From contig CP170502.1 of assembly GCA_047947185.1 (NCBI GenBank), forward strand, positions 186,001 to 250,000: a stretch of 64,000 nucleotides of DNA. Reading direction: 5' to 3'. The notes under the pieces were generated by a model, which saw nothing but the letters and a program-made list of their open reading frames with translations, did no database searches and was not told where the DNA came from. Below, in pieces: positions 1 through 8,271 of the stretch (the first letter of the stretch is position 1; every line of letters starts with the position of its first letter). A program made the translations under genes and the position numbers. This stretch comes from JANQJA01 sp047947185. GTDB lineage: Bacteria > Pseudomonadota > Gammaproteobacteria > Pseudomonadales > Azotimanducaceae.

Positions 1-339
1 AATCACGAACGCCAGAACAGTCGTGGTGTGCTGGTGGCCCGGTTGCGCGGTGAGCCTGCCATTGCCGGCCCTCTGCTGGCACACGAGGAGAAGACCCGGG
101 CGGGCGTACGTGCTTTCCTGGTGGGGGAGGTGACTCGCCACTTTGACATACCGCCTGAGGTTGCGGGTACCGTCGCAGAACTTGTTATGGGCCCTGCACC
201 CGGGGCAGTCAACCGGACTGCGGAGGAGATAGACCATATGGACGCGGTATGGGGTGCCATGATGGTTGGCGCCATGAATGAACTGGCACGGCGTTACGGT
301 GCCGATGGAGGGCATGAAACTGATGACACAAATAATTAG
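1..339 (+). CDS. C-terminal fragment of a probable TetR-type regulator (cut by window edge)
   Basis: The reading frame is open from the first base, so the N-terminus lies outside the window. About 112 residues remain. They are helical, with a final segment of the kind that closes TetR/AcrR ligand-binding domains (MDAVWGAMMVGAMNELARR). No DNA-binding helix-turn-helix is visible because it would be in the missing part, so the family call is an inference from composition and helix pattern only. The stop overlaps the start of the next gene by 17 nt, suggesting co-transcription with the hotdog protein. An alternative is another small all-helical protein. Confidence 0.4.
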   Translation, partial: NHERQNSRGVLVARLRGEPAIAGPLLAHEEKTRAGVRAFLVGEVTRHFDIPPEVAGTVAELVMGPAPGAVNRTAEEIDHMDAVWGAMMVGAMNELARRYGADGGHETDDTNN

Positions 340-1180
340 TGGTCCACTCTGGTCCGCCCGCAACTGGTCAGCGGATGCGGGTGAAGGCAGCATTCATGAT
401 GATGCCACTGCAGCCAAGCTGGGGTTTCGGGGAGGTACGGTGGCGGGCGACGTTCATATGAACCAGTTTCCACCCGTGTTGCAGAAAATTTTTGGCGATA
501 GCTGGTTTGAGACCGGCAATCTGTCACTGTCGTTTAAAAACGCCACCATAGACCGGGAAAGGGTGCAGGTTTTTGCTGAGCCGCTTGCGGCCGGCGCAAC
601 CCAGACCCGGGTCTGGATGGCGCGTGAAGACGGCATGCTGGTGTGTAGCGGTACAGCGGCGGTCAATGATCATACGCAGTCTGAACTCCAGACCAAAGAC
701 CTGCGCCCCTGCGACCCGGCTCTGCTGAAAATTCTGCACCGCCTGTCACCCGGGCTGTCGCTCGGGTGTTATGAGGTGAACGCGTCACCGGACAAACAGT
801 TTGAGCGGTTCGATCGCGGGCTCATCTCCGACCCGATTGACTATTATCGCCATGGCTCCCCCTGGGGAGACGTCATTGCCTGTCCCTCGACGTTTATCGA
901 GTACCTCTGGGGGTATCCAATGGCCGGGCTGCAACCCCTGGTGGGTGAATCCGTGGGGCTTTTTGGTGCCATCGAAATTGGCCAGGTGTATGGCCCTTTC
1001 CTGCTGAACAGAAAATATCTGCTGGAAAGTGAGGTCATCTGTGTGGGCCAGAGTCCGCAGACGGAATATGTCTGGTACGAGACCAGGGCCACGAACGAGC
1101 AGGGACAACGGGTTGCAACCATGAGGATGCAGTCCAGGGTGATGAAAGCCTCATCGCCTGCCTACGGGGCAGGATCCTGA
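323..1180 (+). CDS. MaoC-like hotdog-fold protein (acyl-CoA hydratase/thioesterase-like)
   Basis: A 285-residue protein with the look of a double hotdog domain. The N-terminal part has a MaoC-like active-site region (residues about 32-45, GFRGGTVAGDVHMNQFPP), and a second hotdog-like half follows from about residue 170. Such proteins hydrate or hydrolyse acyl-CoA thioesters, but the substrate cannot be read from sequence. I chose the ATG at 323 because a GGAGG at 307-311 is well spaced for it; ATG 314 is too close to that site. It overlaps the upstream regulator fragment, so it may be its target or co-transcribed partner. Confidence 0.6.
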   Translation: MTQIISGPLWSARNWSADAGEGSIHDDATAAKLGFRGGTVAGDVHMNQFPPVLQKIFGDSWFETGNLSLSFKNATIDRERVQVFAEPLAAGATQTRVWMAREDGMLVCSGTAAVNDHTQSELQTKDLRPCDPALLKILHRLSPGLSLGCYEVNASPDKQFERFDRGLISDPIDYYRHGSPWGDVIACPSTFIEYLWGYPMAGLQPLVGESVGLFGAIEIGQVYGPFLLNRKYLLESEVICVGQSPQTEYVWYETRATNEQGQRVATMRMQSRVMKASSPAYGAGS

Positions 1181-1243
1181 CTGGTCGTGGACGCTTGCCC
1201 TGGACTGACCTGACCCCCAGGCTGTCGCCCCTGTTGATCGCCG

Positions 1244-1675
1244 TCAGAAACCCGTGCCAGTACGGGTGATGTCGAGGCCACCCGTACCTCTGTCATAATG
1301 CATGTTGAGTTGCAGCCAGTGCCGGGCATCGTCCTCGTTGGTGAATACCACAACCGGTACAGCGTCACCTCGCAGTAGGCCGGCAATCAGTTGGCAAAAT
1401 GCGGTCGCTTTGGGTGTGTGGGTCACCAGCGCAATTGCCCCTCTCGTCTTGAACTGGACAAGCTCCTTGGCGTTGTGGGCAGACTCCATGCGCGCACGCG
1501 TATCCCGGTTAATGACAATGTCGGGTTCGACGACGACCAGGTGCCAGATTTCGTCACCATAAGCGGTCAGTTCCCCGGTCTCGATAAACCCGTCAAGCAT
1601 GTCCGCGATGGTGACCTGACCCGCTACCCGGGTTGTCATCAGCCCGGTCTGATCTGTTCGATGTGTCATCGACAT
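1244..1675 (-). CDS. SpoIIAA-like/STAS-like hypothetical protein
   Basis: A 143-residue soluble protein with alternating beta strands and helices. The pattern resembles the SpoIIAA-like family of small proteobacterial proteins: a strand-rich N-terminus (TTRVAGQVTIADMLDG), a central DIVINRDTRARMES and a C-terminal FTNEDDARHWL helix. That family has no established biochemical role. The ATG at 1675 follows GGGAG at good spacing. It is convergent with the hotdog gene and stands alone. The family call is tentative, but the gene looks real by codon pattern and ribosome-binding site. Confidence 0.55.
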   Translation of the reverse strand: MSMTHRTDQTGLMTTRVAGQVTIADMLDGFIETGELTAYGDEIWHLVVVEPDIVINRDTRARMESAHNAKELVQFKTRGAIALVTHTPKATAFCQLIAGLLRGDAVPVVVFTNEDDARHWLQLNMHYDRGTGGLDITRTGTGF

Positions 1676-1818
1676 GTCTGGCTCCCGACTTTGGGTTAGG
1701 TGCCATATTAATCGGCAGGTCAGGAAATTAGTTGAACAGGTTCACAGAATGCGCAGTCAGTCCACCGTTCGGTGGTACCATTCCCCCTTTCCAGACTAAC
1801 AGGGAGATGGGTCTCTAA

Positions 1819-2175
1819 ATGACAATCAAGCGAATCAAAACAGGTGCCCGGATGAGCCAGGCCGTGGTCTTCAACGGCGTGGTATCCACGGCGGGCCAGG
1901 TTGCACGAAATGCCGGTGGAGAAGATGCGGGTGCACAAACGCGCGACATCCTGCAAGCCATAGACGAACTGCTTGAAGCTGCGGGCACGGACAAGAGCCG
2001 CCTGCTGACTGCCACAATCTGGCTGGCGGATATGGGCGATTTTGCTGCCATGAACGAGGTCTGGGACGCCTGGGTTGTGCCCGGTGAGACGCCAACCAGG
2101 GCTTGCGTCGAGTCAAAACTCGCAGCGCCGCAGTATACCGTCGAAATTGCGGTGACGGCTGCCCTGCCGGATTAG
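1819..2175 (+). CDS. RidA/YjgF family protein
   Basis: A 118-residue protein of typical RidA length. RidA proteins are trimeric and hydrolyse reactive enamine/imine intermediates released by PLP enzymes. The family signature near the C-terminus (PTRACVESKLAAP, with the conserved Arg that binds substrate carboxylate) and the mid-protein ATIWLADMGDFAAMNEVWDAW motif are both visible. The ATG at 1819 is preceded by GGGAG. Deaminase activity is not guaranteed, since RidA subfamilies differ. It is monocistronic; about 210 nt of sequence with no recognisable signal follows it. Confidence 0.85.
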   Translation: MTIKRIKTGARMSQAVVFNGVVSTAGQVARNAGGEDAGAQTRDILQAIDELLEAAGTDKSRLLTATIWLADMGDFAAMNEVWDAWVVPGETPTRACVESKLAAPQYTVEIAVTAALPD

Positions 2176-2385
2176 GCGGGCGGGCGGCAGCCTGCGCCGG
2201 AAACCAGATCAACAGGTCAGAAGTACCGTCTCTCCGGCGGTCACACCACTATGGCCCCCGATCGCCGGACTCGGCAGGTGTCGCATGAACACAGCTTAAC
2301 GCCGGTGGGCGGGGTCAGGTCGATAGCCCAAGTCCTCAACTCATGTAGGAAATCTCCCACAGATCTGCCCGTGCGCCTGGACCCG

Positions 2386-3198
2386 CTAGATATAGAGGCC
2401 GGGTGGCGTGAGTTGCGCTGTCAGGCCGCCGTCCACCGTAAAAGTCTGGCCGGTGATGTATGAAGCGGCATCGGAAGCCAGGAAGCCGACCAGCGCAGCA
2501 ACATCGGTGACGTTGCCCACGCGGCCAAGCGGGATACCGCCAGCCTGGCGCTCCCGGAATAGCTGGTCAGCCTCGCTGACATATCGGTTCGCAATTGCCC
2601 CAGGTGCAACCGCATTGACCCTGATTCCCCGCGGCGCCAGATCCAGTGCGAGGGCACGGGTCATGGCATCCACGGCACCCTTGGCCGCATCATAGGCGAC
2701 CGAGCGCCGATGGGCCCGGTGACCACCGACGGACGAAATGTTGATGATCACGCCGCCTGATGATTGCATGTGCTCGGTCCAGGCATGGCTGACCGCGTAG
2801 TTCATCCGGACATTCTGTTCGAATGCCGTGGACCAGGTGAGATCGTCATAATCCATGAAGTCTTTCATCTGGTTGCGCGCCGCGTTGTTGACGAGCAGAT
2901 GAATGTTGTCAGCATGCAGGAATGCGGTTGCAACCGCAGCGCGTGCCGCCGCTGTATCGGACAGATCAGCTTCAATCCAATGGGCATCTATGCCACAGGC
3001 CAGCAGCTCCTGCAGGGCGAGGGGGCCCTCAGCATGAGAGATGCCAACAATAATCACGCGCATACCCTGGCGCCCCAGGAAGGTAGCGATGCCCTGGCCA
3101 ATACCCCGTTCGCCCCCCGTGATCAGTGCGGTGCGACCGCGGAGGTCTGGCAATTGAATTGCGGCTTCTGGTATGTCTTCGGACTTAAAGGTTCGCAT
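2386..3198 (-). CDS. Short-chain dehydrogenase/reductase (SDR)
   Basis: A 270-residue classical SDR, NAD(P)-dependent. The cofactor loop TGGERGIG lies near residue 28, the NNAA motif near residue 108, a Ser in INISSVGG near 152 and the YDAAKG (YxxxK) pair near 167, so the active site is complete. The C-terminal GQTFTVDGG is the common SDR end motif. Substrate is unknown; the 3-oxoacyl/sugar dehydrogenase type is most likely. The ATG at 3198 follows AAGGGGAA. It is divergent from the exported M28-like gene. Confidence 0.85.
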   Translation of the reverse strand: MRTFKSEDIPEAAIQLPDLRGRTALITGGERGIGQGIATFLGRQGMRVIIVGISHAEGPLALQELLACGIDAHWIEADLSDTAAARAAVATAFLHADNIHLLVNNAARNQMKDFMDYDDLTWSTAFEQNVRMNYAVSHAWTEHMQSSGGVIINISSVGGHRAHRRSVAYDAAKGAVDAMTRALALDLAPRGIRVNAVAPGAIANRYVSEADQLFRERQAGGIPLGRVGNVTDVAALVGFLASDAASYITGQTFTVDGGLTAQLTPPGLYI

Positions 3199-3302
3199 GC
3201 GATTTCCCCTTACATTGCCGGATTATAGGCCAGGTGTTTTGTTGGCGTGCAGACAGGCGCCATGATAGTTTTGCTGGAAAAAGGGGCGGGGAGCCAGCAG
3301 CA

Positions 3303-4565
3303 ATGTTCAACCGGCAGGTTTCACGACGGTCATTAATCAAGACCCTTGTTGGCGCGGCGGCCGCGGGCCTGTCACCCAGGGGCTTTTCCATGGTAGAAGA
3401 TATGAAGGATCGCATTGCAGCCATCATCCGGGAATACGATGCCCAGGGTATACACCGGACTGGTACAACTGTCGACAATGCCAGCGCAGACTGGCTTGCC
3501 AACCGAATCAGGGCGCTTGGTATAACGCCGGAACTGGATGCCTTCGCATTTGAGCGCCTGGAAGTGCACGACGCTCGCCTGGTGCTGGATAAACTGTCCA
3601 TTACCGCTGTGCCGCTGTTTGACGCAACCTACACTTCCGCAGACGGACTGACCGGAACACTCGGGCCTCTCGGTAGCGATGCTGATATTGGCATCGAAAT
3701 GATTCTCCCGGTGGGTGGTTCAGATACGCTGCAACGCTGCATGAAGGCAAGGCGTGAAAACGCACACAGTGCCATTGTCCTCGTAACGGACGACCGCATG
3801 CCGCCGGGTGGTGTCGCCACTTTGAACGCGGAAGATTTTACGGCACCCTTTGGACCACCCGTGATCCAGGTGGCGAACGACCACTGGCCGGAACTGGGTG
3901 CTGCCAGCGACGCCGGTAAAACTGTCCGGCTTGTCGCCCACGCGAGCCACGTGCCTGCCAGGGCACAGAACGTTCAGGCAGTGATAAAGGGTAGCGATCC
4001 CGATCGTGCACCCCTGGTGATCATGACACCCCGGTCCGGTTGGTGGTCCTGTGCGTCTGAACGCGGTGGCGGCCTTGCCGCCTGGCTCGAGATGATGCGT
4101 GCGATCCAGGCTGCCGGGCCGGTTTGCGACGTTGTCTTTACTGCCAATACGGGCCATGAACTGGGCCATACCGGGCTGGACCATTATCTGGCATCTGTGC
4201 CCGGGCTGATCCGGGACGCCGGCATGTGGATTCACCTGGGCGCAAATTTTGCCGCTGCAATCGGTGGTGGGGTGCGACTCCAGTATGTCGATGAGACAGT
4301 CCGCAACTGGACAGGTGCTTACCTGGACGCGGCCGGTATTGCGCCCGCCGTGGAAACCCCGGTGGGTGAACGTCCCTACGGTGAAGCGCGCAATGTGTTT
4401 GATGGGGGCGGCAGGTACATTTCTGTGCTTGGCTCAAATGGCTTGTTTCACCATCCCGCCGATCGCTGGCCAGATGCTGTTGACCTGCCGCTGACTACCG
4501 CATGGATTGAGGTCCTGTCCCGGTTGGCGGTTGACCTTTCCCTGGGTAAAGGCCCACTTGCCTGA
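3303..4565 (+). CDS. Exported M28-peptidase-like protein with degenerate metal site
   Basis: A 420-residue protein beginning with a twin-arginine signal (SRRSLIKTLVGAAAAG), so it is probably exported folded by Tat. The rest follows the M28 aminopeptidase layout with a protease-associated-like insert. However, the first zinc ligands (HxDS in M28) read TPRS, the bridging Asp region reads SERGGG and the Glu-Glu pair is replaced by GHELGHTG. The late FHHPADRWPD retains the M28 histidine. The metal site may be absent or rebuilt, so peptidase activity is doubtful. The start was set at 3303 because the Tat signal begins there. Confidence 0.6.
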   Translation: MFNRQVSRRSLIKTLVGAAAAGLSPRGFSMVEDMKDRIAAIIREYDAQGIHRTGTTVDNASADWLANRIRALGITPELDAFAFERLEVHDARLVLDKLSITAVPLFDATYTSADGLTGTLGPLGSDADIGIEMILPVGGSDTLQRCMKARRENAHSAIVLVTDDRMPPGGVATLNAEDFTAPFGPPVIQVANDHWPELGAASDAGKTVRLVAHASHVPARAQNVQAVIKGSDPDRAPLVIMTPRSGWWSCASERGGGLAAWLEMMRAIQAAGPVCDVVFTANTGHELGHTGLDHYLASVPGLIRDAGMWIHLGANFAAAIGGGVRLQYVDETVRNWTGAYLDAAGIAPAVETPVGERPYGEARNVFDGGGRYISVLGSNGLFHHPADRWPDAVDLPLTTAWIEVLSRLAVDLSLGKGPLA

Positions 4566-4605
4566 CGTTTGCTGGCCTGTTGCGCGGGGAGGCGCCCCTG
4601 GCCAG

Positions 4606-5283
4606 TCAGTGTGCCAGGGTTGCGCGCAGCCAATCGTCGACAACCCGCGCCAGTTCGCTGTAGACGTCCTCATCGGTTTTTCGCTGGCGCTTTCTGATGG
4701 CCAGGCTGTGGTCGGCGGTTGCAATTTCGTGCAGCCTGGCGTTCTTGAGACTGCGCACTGTCTCCCGCAACAGGGAAAGGTCTGCCAGTTTATCCCGGTC
4801 ACCCGATACAAAAAGTTGTGGCAATTCAATGTCTCCCAGGTGGGCGGCACGCGCCACCGAGGGTTTGCCGGCGGGATGCAGGGGAAAAGAAAAGTACACC
4901 AGGCCACGGATATCAGGCTGGACCAGGAGGCTGAAATGGGAACTCATCCTGCCGCCAAAGGAGTGGCCACCGACCACGCAGGGCAAACCGGGCAGGTGGG
5001 CCTGTCCGGCTTCCAATGCCCTGGCAAAGGTTTCCACGCAGATGGGTATGGGATCCACACGGCCGCCACCTTTTTCCATAAACGGGAAGTTGAAGCGCAA
5101 GGTGGCAATGCCAACCTGGTCGAGCGCAGCGGCGATGGACTGCATGTGACGGTGTGTCATGCCGGCACCTGCGCCATGGCCCAGTACCGCCAGTGCCCTG
5201 GGCCCGGTGCCAGCCTGAAGCAGGGCAGGGAGGCCGGGCGCCATACCCGGGAAGTTCAGCGTCAATGAATGAACCCGACTCAT
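4606..5283 (-). CDS. Alpha/beta hydrolase, Tex30/KANL3-like
   Basis: A 225-residue alpha/beta hydrolase. The family markers are LGHGAGAGMTHRHM (oxyanion region, about residue 34), the FNFPFMEKG strand and the nucleophile elbow GHSFGGR with Ser near residue 108. SGDRDKL (Asp) and TADHS (His) complete the triad. The substrate of these bacterial Tex30-type enzymes is not established. Its ATG overlaps the upstream gene's stop by 4 nt (ATGA), so it is translationally coupled as the last gene of a three-gene minus-strand operon. Confidence 0.75.
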   Translation of the reverse strand: MSRVHSLTLNFPGMAPGLPALLQAGTGPRALAVLGHGAGAGMTHRHMQSIAAALDQVGIATLRFNFPFMEKGGGRVDPIPICVETFARALEAGQAHLPGLPCVVGGHSFGGRMSSHFSLLVQPDIRGLVYFSFPLHPAGKPSVARAAHLGDIELPQLFVSGDRDKLADLSLLRETVRSLKNARLHEIATADHSLAIRKRQRKTDEDVYSELARVVDDWLRATLAH

Positions 5284-5759
5284 GAGGCGGGCGAAAGCGG
5301 CGTCAACTGCCGGTCAATTTCATCAAGCAAAGCCTGAAGCTCCGGTATGTCCGTGCCACCGTCCAGTTCGCGCCAGTCTGGTACGGGATACCTGGTGCCT
5401 TCTGGTATTGCCCGCATGGCGAGCACCAGCAAGTCCGGCAATCGCGTTGCAATAAGACCTGCCGGGCGCTCCGTGGCGGCAACCAGGGCGGCAAACTCAT
5501 GACCGTGCCGTGAAAGGTCACAGTAGCTGCTGCGGATATTGCGCAGGAACACATCGGTAACCCTTGCTGGTATCGGTGAGAGCAGGTAGACACGGTTCGC
5601 CAGGTTTTTACCCTGCCAGGCCAACAGTTGCAGCAGGCTGCTGGCCCCACAGCCTGAACATCTCGCGATTGCGGTGGTTGCGCCTTGCCACTCATCTGCC
5701 ACAACGGCAAGGTGAAGCTGGCAGCCGGGCCTCCCCCAGTCATGGACGCAGTTTGTCAA
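5280..5759 (-). CDS. Unknown protein in reductase-hydrolase operon
   Basis: I do not recognise this 159-residue protein. It has a CSGCG pair near residue 34 that could bind metal, no signal peptide and no membrane segment. The apparent start is a TTG that overlaps the stop of the flavin reductase gene, with GGGG about 8 nt upstream. Its own stop overlaps the ATG of the hydrolase gene. The tight coupling on both sides supports it as a real middle gene; a neighbouring frame of similar length is a shadow because it breaks this coupling. Confidence 0.5.
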   Translation of the reverse strand: MTNCVHDWGRPGCQLHLAVVADEWQGATTAIARCSGCGASSLLQLLAWQGKNLANRVYLLSPIPARVTDVFLRNIRSSYCDLSRHGHEFAALVAATERPAGLIATRLPDLLVLAMRAIPEGTRYPVPDWRELDGGTDIPELQALLDEIDRQLTPLSPAS

Positions 5760-6325
5760 ACAAATTTCCCCGCAACCTCAAGCAGTCGTTCCACGACCTG
5801 GGTGGCGCGCCGGTTCTGGTCTTCACTCGCAAATCCACCGTCTTCCGCAAAGGCATTGGCAGCACCTGGTACAGCAAATGATTGTGGCAGCACAATACAG
5901 CCGATGCCCGACAACATGGTTCGCAGGTGGCCGGCAGCTCGCATGCCACCGAATCCACCGGGGGAGGCACTGGCGATGAGCACAATCTTGTTGGAAAAAG
6001 GGGAGAGGTCGGGGCGACCTTCACTGGACCGGGTTGCCCAGTTGATGGCGTTAAGCAGGAGGGGCGTCATGAAGCCGTTGTACTCCGGGCAGGCAATAAT
6101 GAGGCCATGGGCCTCCTGCAGCGCCTCCCGTAACCGGCTGACACCGGGCGGCTGGCCGTCTGCGGCTTCCTCGTCAGCGTGATAGAGGGGTATGTCGAGC
6201 GCGCCCAGGTCAAGGGTGCTGACCAGCGCGCCGGCATCGGTAACACAGCGACAGAGGACGTCCAGGGTTCTCTGGTTGAGGGAACCGTTACGGAGGCTGC
6301 CGGAGATTGCGGTAATTCTGATCAT
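5756..6325 (-). CDS. NADPH-dependent FMN reductase family protein
   Basis: A 189-residue flavodoxin-fold enzyme of the NADPH:FMN reductase/azoreductase type. The phosphate-binding loop SGSLRNGSLNQRTL (from residue 9) and CPEYNG near residue 80, which contacts the flavin, are both intact, followed by NAINWATR. It would pass electrons from NAD(P)H to flavin or quinone in the cytoplasm. It is the first gene of the minus-strand trio, which suggests the unknown protein and hydrolase act in the same process. Confidence 0.85.
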   Translation of the reverse strand: MIRITAISGSLRNGSLNQRTLDVLCRCVTDAGALVSTLDLGALDIPLYHADEEAADGQPPGVSRLREALQEAHGLIIACPEYNGFMTPLLLNAINWATRSSEGRPDLSPFSNKIVLIASASPGGFGGMRAAGHLRTMLSGIGCIVLPQSFAVPGAANAFAEDGGFASEDQNRRATQVVERLLEVAGKFV

Positions 6326-6445
6326 GATGTGCCAGTCAGGGTTGCAGGATGGATGACGCTGACTTTCGCATAGCCAGTGGCAGGGCGCAATCGACCCGCG
6401 CCGGCTGTGCTATATTCCCGCTGACCTGGCAACGGAGCGCTCTTT

Positions 6446-7675
6446 TTGGGCCGTTTTCAAGAGGCTTACTACGGCTGGCGCATTGTTGCGGCGCTGTTTG
6501 TCATGCTGACCTTTTCTTCCGGACTTGGCTTTTACATCCATGCCGTCATGCTGGAGGCTCTCTCCGCTGAACGGGGTTTTCCCCTGACCACGGCGTCCAC
6601 CGCCGTTGCCATTTTCTTTTTTGCCAGTGGTATTGTGGGGCCGGTTGTGGCGCTGCTGCTCGAGCGCTTTGACGTCCGCCACGTTATCAACGGTGGCGCA
6701 CTGCTGGCGGCAGCGTCGCTGGCGGCCGTGGGCTACGTTGATGGCACGGCCCAGCTGTTTATTGTCTATGTCCTGTTTGGTATTGGTTTCTGCGCCTCCG
6801 GGCTACTGCCAGCAACAACACTGGTCACCCGCTGGTTTCAGCAGCGTCGTGCGGCAGCGCTGTCGATTGCCTCAACCGGCCTTTCCCTCGGGGGTGTCAT
6901 TATCACACCTGCCAGTGCCGCGTTGATCGAATGGGTGGGCATCCGCGTTGCAAGCCCCTGGCTGGGACTCGCCTATCTGCTTGGCGTATCGCCCCTGGCG
7001 CTGTTGATCCTGCGCTCCCGGCCGAGCGACCTGGGACTGGCGCCGGATGGTGGCGTTGCCACAGGAAATGTAGCCGCTGACCAGGGTATGGCGTTTTCGG
7101 ACGCGCTGCGAACGAGCTATTTCTGGGCGCTGGGTGTGGCCTATATTTTTGTCATGGCGGCCCAGGTTGGCGGTATCGCCCACCAGTACGGCATTGTCGG
7201 CGAGCATCTCTCCGGTACCGCCGCTGTACTGGCGCTGGGCGTTTTGCCCCTGTTCAGCATAATTGGGCGACTGGCAGGTGGTTACCTGATTGACCGTATG
7301 AGTACCTGGCGATTTGCCGCCTGCATGATTCTGATGCAGGGTGCTTCCCTTGGCCTGATGGCTTTGGGTAGTGCGGCCTGGGTGCTGGTCCTGGGGCTTG
7401 CCCTGTTTGGGATCACGGTAGGCAACCTCCTGATGCTGCAACCACTGCTTATTGCCGAGACCTTCGGGCTGGTCAACTATGCGCGGATCTATTCGACCAG
7501 CAACCTGCTCAGTATGTTGGGTGTCGCCGCGGGGCCAGTCATGATGGGGTTTATGGTAGAGACTACAGGCGGTTATCAGGCGGCCTACCTGCTGGCCTGC
7601 GGCGCGGGCCTGGCTGCGTTGCTGGTGTTCGTGCCGTTTCGGCCGCCGGTCGGTGTCTCCCTGGTTGAACCCTGA
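6446..7675 (+). CDS. Major facilitator superfamily transporter
   Basis: A 409-residue membrane protein with about twelve hydrophobic segments and the MFS loop LLERFDVRHVINGGAL between helices 2 and 3, matched in the second half by GRLAGGYLIDRMSTWR. The N-terminus (YYGWRIVAALFVMLTFSSG) resembles the oxalate/formate antiporter and monocarboxylate carrier group, so a small organic acid is a reasonable guess. The start is a TTG at 6446 with GGAG 8 nt upstream. It is divergent from the flavin reductase operon and has no obvious partner gene. Confidence 0.8.
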   Translation: MGRFQEAYYGWRIVAALFVMLTFSSGLGFYIHAVMLEALSAERGFPLTTASTAVAIFFFASGIVGPVVALLLERFDVRHVINGGALLAAASLAAVGYVDGTAQLFIVYVLFGIGFCASGLLPATTLVTRWFQQRRAAALSIASTGLSLGGVIITPASAALIEWVGIRVASPWLGLAYLLGVSPLALLILRSRPSDLGLAPDGGVATGNVAADQGMAFSDALRTSYFWALGVAYIFVMAAQVGGIAHQYGIVGEHLSGTAAVLALGVLPLFSIIGRLAGGYLIDRMSTWRFAACMILMQGASLGLMALGSAAWVLVLGLALFGITVGNLLMLQPLLIAETFGLVNYARIYSTSNLLSMLGVAAGPVMMGFMVETTGGYQAAYLLACGAGLAALLVFVPFRPPVGVSLVEP

Positions 7676-7798
7676 GGTCATTCAGGTTTACTCTACTGCC
7701 CAGCCATTTTCCGGTGCCTGCCAGTGGTCCTGCAGAAACACCTGCATAACCGGCTTTCACGACCGGGCGTCAAAAATTTCTTAAGATGAGGGTACAAC

Positions 7799-8236
7799 AT
7801 GTCAGAACAAGCAAAGGCACAAGCGAGCGGTCCGCTGCCCGTTGTCAGTTGGCTCAAGCTGCCAGAAGGTGGTGAGCCGTATCTTGAAGGGCACAAGTGT
7901 GGTGCCTGCGGTGCGGTGTTCCTGGGCGAGCGCACCACCTGCTCAAAGTGCGGGGCACGGGACCAGATTGAAGCCGTCAAACTCGCCAACAAGGGCAAGC
8001 TGTACTCTTTCTGTATTGTGTACCGAAGTTTTCCTGGCATTGAAGTGCCCTATATTTCGGCAATTGTTGATCTTGAGGGGGGCGGCACTATCAAGGGAAA
8101 CCTGATTGGCCTGGAACCGGATCCGGAAAACATCAAGTTTGATATGCCTGTCGAGGTGGTCTTTGATGATGCCCTTGGCCGCAAGGACAAGGACGGCAAC
8201 AGCTATATCAGCTACTTTTTCAAACCAGCAGTCTGA
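7799..8236 (+). CDS. DUF35 zinc-ribbon/OB-fold protein, thiolase partner
   Basis: A 145-residue DUF35 protein. Four cysteines form the rubredoxin-like zinc ribbon (HKCGACGAVF and TCSKCGA, residues about 34-60), followed by an OB-fold (PYISAIVDLEGGG). DUF35 proteins such as ChsH2 form complexes with SCP2-type thiolases or aldolases and bind the acyl-CoA. The start follows GAGGG. It lies 35 nt upstream of the thiolase gene, the classic pairing, so a heteromeric acyl-CoA-cleaving complex is likely. Confidence 0.85.
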   Translation: MSEQAKAQASGPLPVVSWLKLPEGGEPYLEGHKCGACGAVFLGERTTCSKCGARDQIEAVKLANKGKLYSFCIVYRSFPGIEVPYISAIVDLEGGGTIKGNLIGLEPDPENIKFDMPVEVVFDDALGRKDKDGNSYISYFFKPAV

Positions 8237-8271
8237 ATCAAGAAACAGTCGAGTCCCATAAGGAGGATCTC

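Noticed and set aside
6872..7681. A 269-residue minus-strand protein
   Set aside because: It is antisense to the MFS transporter and is rich in Gln/His as expected of a shadow of membrane helices.
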